Part shown: positions 44,260-52,491 of the stretch, in pieces
Layout of the letters: every line of letters begins with the position of its first letter
How positions within the stretch are numbered: the stretch's first letter is position 1
Origin: Candidatus Enterousia intestinigallinarum
GTDB lineage: Bacteria; Pseudomonadota; Alphaproteobacteria; Rs-D84
NCBI GenBank assembly: GCA_944407095.1
Contig: OX097180.1
Coordinates: 558,001-622,000 of the forward strand
Length of the DNA: 64,000 nucleotides
Direction of reading: 5' to 3'
Notes under the pieces: model-generated
The model's input: the letters and a program-made list of their open reading frames with translations, nothing else
Told to the model about the DNA's origin: nothing
The model's database searches: none
Made by a program: the position numbers and the translations under genes

Positions 44260-46523
44260 TATTTGCGTGTTGTCCTTTTGAATCTGGGGGACGGCTTTTT
44301 ATTGTTTATCAAATCTATTGCGGCGTCCAAACTGGGCTGTTCCTTGACCGATACATTTACACGGTTTGATGAAATGTATGCGCCATAGCGTCCGGTTGGA
44401 TAATAAAATATTGGTTTGCCTGTTGCCGGATTTTCGCCCAGGTTTATTGGTTCGGCACGTTTAGTACCGTTTTCCAATAAATCACGTGCGATATCTAATG
44501 TTATTGTATCGGCGCTGTATTGCTTTGCCGGAACGTTTTTGGTTCCGTTTGTTACATACGGGCCAAACCGTCCAACGCGAAATGAAATCCCGTCACCCAA
44601 ATCAATATTAGTGGCCTTTGGTTTTTCTGTTGCCGCATTGTTTTCAGTATCTGATGCGGGTGTGCTATCCAAACGCTGGGTATAGTCACAGGTCGGATAG
44701 TTTTCACAACCAATAAACGCCCCGTATTTGGATAATTTTATCCCCAGTTTTCCACCACACTTCGGGCATTTGTCATTACCGTCCCGAAACAGGTGCGGTC
44801 GCATAATATCATTTATAGCATCGATAATATCGGCCGTCTTGATACCACGCGCCCCGTCAATCATTGCGGATGTCGGTCCCCAGAACGCACGCAGCGCGTC
44901 CAGTTTATCACGCTTTCCATTTGAAACATCGTCCAATGTATCTTCGGTTTTGGCGGTGAAATTCACATCGACTAAATCATTAAAGTACTTGGACAAATAT
45001 GCGGAAATAACCCATCCGCCGGGCGTTGGGTGAAAGCGTCGTTGCTTGTCCTGTTCGACATATTTTCTGTCGACAATCGTTGACATAATTGTTGCATATG
45101 TTGACGGACGACCGATACCCAATTCTTCCAGTTTTTTTACCAGTGATGCTTCAGTATATCTGGCGGGCGGTTGTGTAAAGTGCTGTTCCGGTTTTAATTC
45201 CATAATTTTTACTTCGTCGCCAACGGCCAACGGCGGCAGTTTTGATTCGGTATTATCATCTGCATCATCGCGGTCTTCGATATAGACGCGCATAAATCCG
45301 TCAAATGTGCGCGTTGTACCGACGGCGTGGAATACCGCCCGCGCGTCGTGCGTTTCAATATCGGCGGCAACACTGTCAAATTCTGCGTTTGTCATTTGAC
45401 AGGCCACAGTACGTTTCCAGATTAAATCGTATAACTTCGCTTCGTCCCCGGTCAGTTTCGGCTTATCACCGTCAAAATGTGTCGGACGAATTGCTTCGTG
45501 TGCTTCCTGGGCGTTTTTGGATTTAGTAACATAAACGTTTGGTGATTTTGGAACAAATGTATCGCCATAGTTTTTACCGATATATGCGCGTATTTCGCCA
45601 ACCGCATCCGCGGACAGGTTTGTCGCGTCGGTACGCATATATGTAATCAATCCTTGCTCATACAACTTTTGCGCGGTGGACATAGTGCGCCGGGACGAGA
45701 AATACAGTTTGCGCGCGGCCTCTTGCTGCAGTGTGCTGGTTGTGAACGGCGCGGCGGCGCGGCGTGTTGTTTTCTTTTTATCAATAGATGTAACACGCGC
45801 ATCAATAACCGGGTCGCCGATTTTTTTCAAGATTTCCTGCATATGCGCGTTGTTTTCGATTGTCATCTTGTCGATTTTTTCGCCATCAACATATGCCAGG
45901 TTTGCATCAAACTGTCCGCCCGACGCATTGCACACGGCACCAAGTGACCAGTATTCAACCGGATTAAATGCTTCTATTTCACGTTCGCGATCAACGACTA
46001 GTTTAACCGCAACCGATTGCACGCGGCCCGCACTGCGTCCCAGATTACGTCGCCACAACAGTGGTGAAATACCAAAACCGATTAAATAGTCCAATGCACG
46101 ACGTACCAGATATGCGTCAACCAAATCATCGTCAATTTCGCGTGGATGCGCGATTGCGTCGGTTACGGCCTTTTTGGTGATTTCGTGAAATGCGACACGA
46201 TAAACTTTTTTCCCGTCCAACGCACGCTTTGCCTTTAATATATCCAATATGTGCCAGGCGATTGCCTCGCCTTCTCTATCCGGGTCGGATGCCAGATAAA
46301 CAGCGTCGGCCCGTTTTAATTCGGCAATAATTTGTTTAATTTGCTTTTCTTTGCCCGGCATAATCTGCCAGCGCATTGCAAAGTCGTGTTCTGTATCAAC
46401 ACTGCCGTTTTCGGGAACCAAGTCACGTACGTGTCCAACGGATGCAATAACACGCCATCCATCGCCCAAATATTTTTCAATCGTTTTGGCCTTTGACGGT
46501 GATTCTACGATAAGCAGGTTCAT
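44259..46523 (-). CDS. topA: DNA topoisomerase I
   Basis: Type IA topoisomerase that relaxes negative supercoils. The N-terminal TOPRIM is LLIVESPSKAKTIEKYLG with ASDPDREGEAIAWH. The active-site Tyr lies in GLITYMRTDATNLS. One C-terminal Cys4 finger (CPKCGGKLG ... CENYPTCDYT) is followed by two RVGRFGPYV-type repeats and a basic end. 754 residues; fewer zinc fingers than E. coli TopA. It is followed directly by dnaG. Confidence 0.96.
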   Translation of the reverse strand: MNLLIVESPSKAKTIEKYLGDGWRVIASVGHVRDLVPENGSVDTEHDFAMRWQIMPGKEKQIKQIIAELKRADAVYLASDPDREGEAIAWHILDILKAKRALDGKKVYRVAFHEITKKAVTDAIAHPREIDDDLVDAYLVRRALDYLIGFGISPLLWRRNLGRSAGRVQSVAVKLVVDREREIEAFNPVEYWSLGAVCNASGGQFDANLAYVDGEKIDKMTIENNAHMQEILKKIGDPVIDARVTSIDKKKTTRRAAAPFTTSTLQQEAARKLYFSSRRTMSTAQKLYEQGLITYMRTDATNLSADAVGEIRAYIGKNYGDTFVPKSPNVYVTKSKNAQEAHEAIRPTHFDGDKPKLTGDEAKLYDLIWKRTVACQMTNAEFDSVAADIETHDARAVFHAVGTTRTFDGFMRVYIEDRDDADDNTESKLPPLAVGDEVKIMELKPEQHFTQPPARYTEASLVKKLEELGIGRPSTYATIMSTIVDRKYVEQDKQRRFHPTPGGWVISAYLSKYFNDLVDVNFTAKTEDTLDDVSNGKRDKLDALRAFWGPTSAMIDGARGIKTADIIDAINDIMRPHLFRDGNDKCPKCGGKLGIKLSKYGAFIGCENYPTCDYTQRLDSTPASDTENNAATEKPKATNIDLGDGISFRVGRFGPYVTNGTKNVPAKQYSADTITLDIARDLLENGTKRAEPINLGENPATGKPIFYYPTGRYGAYISSNRVNVSVKEQPSLDAAIDLINNKKPSPRFKRTTRK

Positions 46524-46527
46524 TGTT

Positions 46528-47673
46528 TTAACTTCCTTTGGCGGATAATTGTTGGTCTTTGTGAATATGTGCGTTCTGGCACAGGCCGAATCCGAACATC
46601 AGTGATAACAAACTGCTGCCACCAAACGACATCAGTGGCAATGGCACCCCGACCGTCGGCATCAGCCCCAGAACCATAGAAATATTTATAAAATAATAAA
46701 TGAAAAAGTTCAACATAAAACCAAAGCAGACCAGTTGCCCGAAACGATTCCTGCACGTTTTCGCGCACCAGAACAGTACTAATATGATAATTGTATACAG
46801 CATCAACAGCGCAAATGCCCCAATGAAGCCAAATTCTTCACCCAACATAGTGAATATGAAATCGGTTTGTTTTTCTGGCAGAAAAGATTGCTGCGACTGT
46901 GTGCCAGCCATATATCCCTTGCCCAGCATACCGCCAGAACCAAATGCAATTTTTGCCTGGTTTATCTGATATCCAGCGCCCTGGGCATCGTGGTCTGGAT
47001 TTACAAAGGTGATAATACGGTCGCGCTGGTAATCGTGCAGGCCGCCATACCAAACAAGTGGCGCCGCCATCAGCCCCAATATCATTGCAATGATAAACCA
47101 TTTTTTCTGGGCGCCAACTATATAAAACACGCCAACTGTAATCATACCCAGTGATAATGCGGTTCCCAAATCTGGTTGAGCCACAATCAGTAAAAACGGC
47201 ACCAATAACATTGCCACTGGTACGGCATAGTTTTTTAATTGGGTCAATTCAACTGAATTCATCCAGGCAAAATATCGTGCCAGTGCCAACACCAACGCTA
47301 TTTTAATCAGTTCTGACGGCTGTACGTGAAAGAATCCAAGGTTCAGCCATCTTTGTGCCCCCATACCTGTATGTCCGACAAATGTCACCAATATGATTAA
47401 AATCAATGCGATTGCGTATATGACATATGCAGATTTTATCCAGGTCTTGATATTTGTAAATGCGGCAAAGAAAAATACACCAAACCCCAGAATTATTTTT
47501 ATCAGCTGGGATAATGCAAACGGTCGCCACGAACCACCACCGGCCGAATACAGAACAACGATTGATATCGCCAACACCAGACACATTGGTATAAACAACG
47601 CCCAGGAAAAACGGCTAAGTTTTTCTGGAAAACTCATCATACTGGCATTTGAAACGCGTGTCTGACGTGCCAT
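46528..47673 (-). CDS. rodA: rod-shape peptidoglycan polymerase RodA (SEDS family)
   Basis: Multi-pass inner-membrane glycosyltransferase that polymerises lateral-wall peptidoglycan with PBP2. About ten helices are visible. Conserved segments are GAQRWLNLGFFHVQPSELIKIAL, LVPFLLIVAQPDLGTALSLG and the periplasmic loop with LPEKQTDFIFTMLGEEFGF. The chain ends LPLMSFGGSSLLSLMFGFG. 381 residues from ATG 47673, which lies one base beyond the mrdA stop; in-frame sequence upstream is inside mrdA. It forms mreC-mreD-mrdA-rodA. Confidence 0.95.
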   Translation of the reverse strand: MARQTRVSNASMMSFPEKLSRFSWALFIPMCLVLAISIVVLYSAGGGSWRPFALSQLIKIILGFGVFFFAAFTNIKTWIKSAYVIYAIALILIILVTFVGHTGMGAQRWLNLGFFHVQPSELIKIALVLALARYFAWMNSVELTQLKNYAVPVAMLLVPFLLIVAQPDLGTALSLGMITVGVFYIVGAQKKWFIIAMILGLMAAPLVWYGGLHDYQRDRIITFVNPDHDAQGAGYQINQAKIAFGSGGMLGKGYMAGTQSQQSFLPEKQTDFIFTMLGEEFGFIGAFALLMLYTIIILVLFWCAKTCRNRFGQLVCFGFMLNFFIYYFINISMVLGLMPTVGVPLPLMSFGGSSLLSLMFGFGLCQNAHIHKDQQLSAKGS

Positions 47674-47674
47674 T

Positions 47675-49450
47675 TTACTTTTTATCCCCCAACAATGCGC
47701 GCATAGTTGCCGCGACAGTACGTGCGGCCGGACCGCTGCCACCAGAATGTTCTGTTATCGCGCATACAGCATATTTTGGTTTATCGGTTGGTGCGTATCC
47801 GACAAACAGTCCGTGGTTGCGCATATTCCATTTTAATTGTTCGTTGGTCAAAACACCGCTTTCACGTTCGGCGCGCGAAATGCTGCGAACCTGTGATGTT
47901 CCTGTTTTTCCGCCCATACGCGCACCATTTACATTTATTGCACTGCCCGCAGCGGTACCACCGCGACGTGTAACCTGTTCCAGACCGCGCATTACGGCGT
48001 TTATATTTTTTTGCTGTAATCCCAGGTGTGCGAACTGTGGTTTTTCATCTGTCAAAATCAGGCGCGGCATAACAACGCGGTTTGATACGGTACGCGCCGT
48101 CATAACCGCCAACTGCAAACAGTTTGTTAAAGTAAAACCCTGACCAATACCAGAAATAATCGTATCACCGTGCATCCAGCGATATCCTATTGCCTCTTCC
48201 TTCCAGTACCTGTCTGGGATTATTCCGGCCATTTCGCGTGACAGTACATCGTCCATATACTTTTGGGTGAATCCCAGTTTTATGGCCATTTCCTTTATTG
48301 AATCAATACCTATTTTTAACGCCAGTTGATAAAAATATATGTCGCACGAATGCTTTAATGCATCGGCCAGTGTGACCCAACCGTGCCCCTTTGTTTCCCA
48401 GCAGTGATAACGGCGGTCACCATAATCCCAGTGGCCGGGACAAAATACTTTTTCGTTGGCAGTTATGGCGCCCGCTTCTAATGCAGCCAGTGCAACAACA
48501 ATCTTGAACGTAGAACCCGGCGGATACAGACCTTCAACCGCTTTATTCATAAATGGTTTCATTGTGTCGTTGCGTAATGATGCAATATACTCTTCACCAT
48601 CATCAGCACTGAACATATTAGCATCAAAACTGGGGGTGGATACCATCGCCAATATGTCACCAGTATCAATATCTAATGCAACACCGCAACCGGCGCGGTG
48701 CTGCATCAATGCGTCGTACATAGCGCGCTGAGCCACGTCGTTTATTGTTGTGCGTAAATCAGCCCCGGCAACGGCGGGACGAAATTGCGATTTATCTTCA
48801 CCTGTGACGCGACCGACCGCATTTGTTATCATAACGGTTTGTCCTGGAATGCCCGCCAGTTCATCGTTAAAACGTTTTTCCAGACCAGTAACCCCTGTTG
48901 TCATAAATGGTGCGTTTGGCACTGGTTCCGACGGTGCACCGACATATCCGAAAATCTGGGCACCCGCCGGTCCCATTTCATATACGCGCGTAAATGCATT
49001 ACGTACGTGCAGGCCGGGTATATTTTTCGCCTGCAGCGCGGCCAGTTCGGCCCAGTTTGAATTTTCACTGATTAAAACCGGCTGAAACTTTGCCTGCTTT
49101 TTTATTTGTGCATATATGCGATCGACGCGTTTTTTCTTTAACTTCAGTTCGGCCGCGGCGGTCGATATTGCAGCGTCCAGGTTTTCGGCCTCTTCCGGAA
49201 TAATATATATTCTGTATGTTTGGGCGTCGCGTGAAATTGGTGCACCGCCGGCAGATAAAATACGACCACGTTCCGGCATATTTATTTGGATTCTGAAAGA
49301 ATTATTTTCACTTTTTTTCTTGTATTCGCGATAGTTAAACACCTGCATCTGCAACATACGCAATACCAATGCGGATGTCAGCACCGCACCCGCCGTTAAA
49401 AACAGGGCGCTGCGTCTGTCAAATGTACGTGCGACTTCCTTATCTATCAT
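47675..49450 (-). CDS. mrdA: penicillin-binding protein 2
   Basis: Class B transpeptidase of the elongasome. A membrane anchor is at about 13-31. The dimerisation domain includes GRILSAGGAPISRD. The transpeptidase motifs are SxxK in PPGSTFKIVVAL, SxD/N as KHSCDIYFYQ and KTG in GGKTGTSQVRS. The WMHGDTIISGIGQG block is typical of PBP2. 591 residues. It overlaps mreD by 11 bases and runs into rodA. Confidence 0.96.
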   Translation of the reverse strand: MIDKEVARTFDRRSALFLTAGAVLTSALVLRMLQMQVFNYREYKKKSENNSFRIQINMPERGRILSAGGAPISRDAQTYRIYIIPEEAENLDAAISTAAAELKLKKKRVDRIYAQIKKQAKFQPVLISENSNWAELAALQAKNIPGLHVRNAFTRVYEMGPAGAQIFGYVGAPSEPVPNAPFMTTGVTGLEKRFNDELAGIPGQTVMITNAVGRVTGEDKSQFRPAVAGADLRTTINDVAQRAMYDALMQHRAGCGVALDIDTGDILAMVSTPSFDANMFSADDGEEYIASLRNDTMKPFMNKAVEGLYPPGSTFKIVVALAALEAGAITANEKVFCPGHWDYGDRRYHCWETKGHGWVTLADALKHSCDIYFYQLALKIGIDSIKEMAIKLGFTQKYMDDVLSREMAGIIPDRYWKEEAIGYRWMHGDTIISGIGQGFTLTNCLQLAVMTARTVSNRVVMPRLILTDEKPQFAHLGLQQKNINAVMRGLEQVTRRGGTAAGSAINVNGARMGGKTGTSQVRSISRAERESGVLTNEQLKWNMRNHGLFVGYAPTDKPKYAVCAITEHSGGSGPAARTVAATMRALLGDKK

Positions 49451-49901
49451 CGTAAATCCGTTTAATCAGCGCGGTAATTGGAACATACAATGTTGACACC
49501 CACGCGAACAGCCACGCTGCACGCATCAGGGTTGCAACTGTTGGATTGGTAATTGATAAAACGAACGTCGCAACACCAAAAAATATCATAAACACATACA
49601 GTGCGTTTTTATCCACGCGCGTTAAATCAAAAAATGTCTGGAATCCGTTTATGGCATAGAACAGACAGTACATCACCGTCCAGTACACCAGTGTGTCAAA
49701 CCGGTAATCTATTAAAAAACAGAATAATATTGCAAACGGCGCGAACCAGGGTATGGGACGTACAAACGAACAATAAAATATTGGAATTATTGCCAGTATT
49801 CCCGCCGGATTCCAAAACGCAACGGACAGTCGCCATAATACAATCACGGCGATAAACGGAAACGCATCACGTAAAAATTTTATTATTTTATATTTTGTCA
49901 T
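49440..49901 (-). CDS. mreD: rod shape-determining protein MreD
   Basis: Small integral membrane protein, 153 residues, with about five helices. It carries the family's RPIPWFAPFAILFCFLIDY region and the ending VPITALIKRIYDD. It is identified by size, topology and position between mreC (ATGA overlap) and mrdA (11-base overlap). Confidence 0.85.
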   Translation of the reverse strand: MTKYKIIKFLRDAFPFIAVIVLWRLSVAFWNPAGILAIIPIFYCSFVRPIPWFAPFAILFCFLIDYRFDTLVYWTVMYCLFYAINGFQTFFDLTRVDKNALYVFMIFFGVATFVLSITNPTVATLMRAAWLFAWVSTLYVPITALIKRIYDDR

Positions 49902-50719
49902 TTGTACTCGTTTTGAGTGTCAAATTGTAACACTATCACACGTGACAGTGTTTCCGGTTGCAGCACGCGTACATCGGTATCGTTTATCATTTCGCCAACC
50001 GTTATACCGTTTGGCAAAACGCCACTGATATTGCTGGTGACCAGTTTAACGCCGGCGGACGGCTGAAATTCAGGATCGCTGAAAAATCCCATTGTTGGTG
50101 TTGATGAACCATTACCCTGTAAAAACCCGTACACTTCGGATCCAGCGATACGAACTGCGATATTAGTGTTGGAATCGGTCAACGCACGCACGCGTGAAAA
50201 TCCGGGTGCCACATCTGTTATAATGCCGACCAGCATACCATCTGTTGATGTTACAACCATACCAACGGCCATACCGTGTCGCACACCGCGGTTTATTAAA
50301 AAAGTACTGTGATGAAATGCGGTATTGTCATACGTAACGTCCGCGACAACGGCACCGCGTGGTTGGGATTGTACAATATCCAATTCACGCGCCAGTTTTT
50401 GATTTTCAGCAATAGCGATATCGCACGCGTTTTTATTTCGCAATGCATCGTCCAGACGCACGCGCAGTTCTTCATTTTCACTGCGCAAATTCGACAGTTC
50501 GCGCACATTTTCAATCGCGGCACCGACCGCCCGCACCGGCCAGGTAATCACATCACCGACCCAGTTCGCCACCGGCAATACCACGTGCGCCAATCCGTTC
50601 ATAATTCTATAGTCCGGCTTTGCAATCATAATATATATAAACAGCACCGGCAGCACCGCCGCCGCAACGGCAGATTTTATGATTGTGCGCAATCTGGAAG
50701 ATATTTTATTCTGGTTCAT
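49898..50719 (-). CDS. mreC: rod shape-determining protein MreC
   Basis: Periplasmic elongasome scaffold. One N-terminal membrane helix (about 15-32) is followed by a coiled coil near 65-110 (ENVRELSNLRSENEELRVRL). The beta-barrel core contains YDNTAFHHSTFLINRGVRHG and GVVLPNGITVGEM-like sequence. 273 residues. mreB is not in the window; mreC begins the unit here, 139 bases divergent from rpmI. Confidence 0.92.
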   Translation of the reverse strand: MNQNKISSRLRTIIKSAVAAAVLPVLFIYIMIAKPDYRIMNGLAHVVLPVANWVGDVITWPVRAVGAAIENVRELSNLRSENEELRVRLDDALRNKNACDIAIAENQKLARELDIVQSQPRGAVVADVTYDNTAFHHSTFLINRGVRHGMAVGMVVTSTDGMLVGIITDVAPGFSRVRALTDSNTNIAVRIAGSEVYGFLQGNGSSTPTMGFFSDPEFQPSAGVKLVTSNISGVLPNGITVGEMINDTDVRVLQPETLSRVIVLQFDTQNEYK

Positions 50720-50789
50720 CGGGCATAAGTTTAGACACTAAAAAGCCGATATTCAATAAAAACTTGATTTTTCGTTTAATTATGCCAAA

Positions 50790-50848
50790 ATAGCACCTGT
50801 GTTAAACATAGCCGAAATGGCAAAGGCATTGCCATCAGGTGAACCAAA
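50790..50848 (+). promoter_or_regulatory. folded leader of the rpmI-rplT operon
   Basis: Outer stem CACCTG/CAGGTG (50794-50799 with 50836-50841) encloses an inner stem ATGGCAA/TTGCCAT (50817-50823 with 50829-50835) that stacks directly on it. The AGAGG ribosome-binding site follows. A structured leader before L35-L20 genes fits known L20 autoregulation in other bacteria. The specific fold was not matched to a known class. Confidence 0.5.
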
Positions 50849-50858
50849 GAGGTAAAAA

Positions 50859-51062
50859 ATGCCAAAATTAAAGACAAAGTCGTACTTGAAAAAGCGCGCA
50901 TCTATGACCGCGACCGGTAAAATCCGTGTTGCCAGAAACGCCCACAAGAAACTGTTGCGTCACAAGTCCAAGCGTGCAAACAACGCTGGATCAAAGCCAC
51001 AGTATCTGAATGACAATATGACGGGACAGGCGAAAATCTTGGCCCCATATGGACTGAAGTAA
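50859..51062 (+). CDS. rpmI: 50S ribosomal protein L35
   Basis: 67 residues, family start PKLKTKSYLKKRASMTATGKI and basic LLRHKSKRANN. It is followed by rplT 16 bases later. infC is not upstream; mreC is divergent instead. Confidence 0.96.
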   Translation: MPKLKTKSYLKKRASMTATGKIRVARNAHKKLLRHKSKRANNAGSKPQYLNDNMTGQAKILAPYGLK

Positions 51063-51078
51063 GTAAAGGGGGCAAATT

Positions 51079-51447
51079 ATGGCAAGAGTTAAACGCGGAA
51101 CAACCGTAAAACAAAAACACAATAAAATATTGGCGCGTGCCAAGGGTTACCTGGGCCGTCATCATTCGACATATCGCGCCGCGCGTGAAAAAACGGAAAA
51201 GGCGGGTCAGTATGCATATCGCGATCGTCGCGTTAAAAAACGTGAATTTCGCGGTTTGTGGATTGTCCGCATCAATGCCGCCGTGCGCAATAACGGTATG
51301 ACATACAGCCAGTTTATGAACGGTCTGAAAAAGGCCGGTGTCGCCCTGGACCGCAAGGTTTTGGCCGAAATGGCCTATGCCGGGGATGAAAACTTCACCA
51401 AACTGGTTGAAACGGCAAAACGATTTATCTCCGCTGGTGCTAAATAA
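51079..51447 (+). CDS. rplT: 50S ribosomal protein L20
   Basis: 122 residues with the classic start [18 protein letters not shown], the [16 protein letters not shown] block and [16 protein letters not shown]. It is an early-assembly protein binding 23S rRNA. In several bacteria it also represses its own operon through the leader mRNA. Confidence 0.97.
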   Translation: MARVKRGTTVKQKHNKILARAKGYLGRHHSTYRAAREKTEKAGQYAYRDRRVKKREFRGLWIVRINAAVRNNGMTYSQFMNGLKKAGVALDRKVLAEMAYAGDENFTKLVETAKRFISAGAK

Positions 51448-51479
51448 GGCCTTGGCGGTGGGTATATTATTTTGTATTA

Positions 51480-51510
51480 TAAAGGCCGTCGTATGACGGC
51501 TTTTTGTTTT
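51480..51510 (+). terminator. terminator-like hairpin between rplT and pheS
   Basis: Stem GCCGTC/GACGGC (51485-51490 with 51495-51500), loop GTAT, then TTTTTGTTTTT. It ends about 18 bases before the pheS start, so it can close the L35-L20 unit or control read-through into pheST. No Phe-rich leader peptide is seen before it. Confidence 0.75.
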
Positions 51511-51527
51511 TAACACGGGGTAATGTT

Positions 51528-52475
51528 ATGCAGGAACAAATTAAAAACATAAACACGCTGGAAGAATTACAGTCATTGTACACGGCGACATTTGGTAAAA
51601 ACGGCACAATGACGGCCAAGTTAAAGAATATGAAAAATTTGGATAATGATGCGCGTGCGGAATTAAATCGTGAAAATACGATGCTGCGTGAATTGTTCAA
51701 ATCGCGCCAGGCGGAAATTGAAAACGCGGCGTTGATGGCCGGTTTGGAAAAACAGCGTCTGGACGCGTCGTTAAATCCGATGCCAGAAAATCGTGGTACG
51801 CTGCATCCGTTGACGCACGCACTGGCAGATATTTCACAAATACTGGAATCGTTTGGTTATGAAATGTGGACCGGGCCAGAGATTGAAGATGACTGGCATA
51901 ACTTTACCGCGCTAAACACACCGGAATATCACCCTGCCCGCGATATGCAGGATACATTTTTCTTGGAAAACGGCAACGTTATGCGTACCCAGACGTCCGC
52001 GATTCAAATACGCAGTATGGAAAAAATTGGCGCGCCGATAAAAATGTTCGGCATCGGTGCCACATATCGCAAGGAAATGGACGCAACACACAGCCCTATG
52101 TTTCACCAGATAGAGGGCTTGTACATAGACAAAAACATAACAATGTCTGATTTAATTGCCGACGTGCGCGAATTTTTGAAACGCTTTTTTGAAATGGACG
52201 ACGTGCAACTGCGTGTTCGTCCGTCATACTTTCCATTTACCGAACCCAGCATAGAAATTGATATGATGTGGCAGGGTAAAAAATGGTTGGAAATAATGGG
52301 GGCCGGTATGGTGCATCCAAATGTGTTGCGTAACTGCAATATAAATCCGGATGAATATCAGGGGTTTGCATTTGGATTCGGTTGGGACAGATTGGCAATG
52401 TTGAAATACGGCCTGAACGATATTCGCCAGTTTTATGACGGCGACGTGCGTTGGCTGAAAAGTGCGGGATTTTAA
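51528..52475 (+). CDS. pheS: phenylalanyl-tRNA synthetase alpha subunit
   Basis: Catalytic subunit of the heterotetrameric class II enzyme. An N-terminal coiled coil covers about 1-75. HPLTHALADISQILESFGYEMWTGPEIEDDWHNF carries motif 1, cut here to the recognisable HPLT start. Motif 2 is the RTQTSAIQIRSME / ATYRKEMDATHSP region. Motif 3 contains FGFGWDRLAMLKYG. 315 residues, near normal (about 330). ATG 51528 is chosen; upstream in-frame codons lie in the hairpin region. Confidence 0.96.
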   Translation: MQEQIKNINTLEELQSLYTATFGKNGTMTAKLKNMKNLDNDARAELNRENTMLRELFKSRQAEIENAALMAGLEKQRLDASLNPMPENRGTLHPLTHALADISQILESFGYEMWTGPEIEDDWHNFTALNTPEYHPARDMQDTFFLENGNVMRTQTSAIQIRSMEKIGAPIKMFGIGATYRKEMDATHSPMFHQIEGLYIDKNITMSDLIADVREFLKRFFEMDDVQLRVRPSYFPFTEPSIEIDMMWQGKKWLEIMGAGMVHPNVLRNCNINPDEYQGFAFGFGWDRLAMLKYGLNDIRQFYDGDVRWLKSAGF

Positions 52476-52491
52476 TTTACGGGGGCAAACG

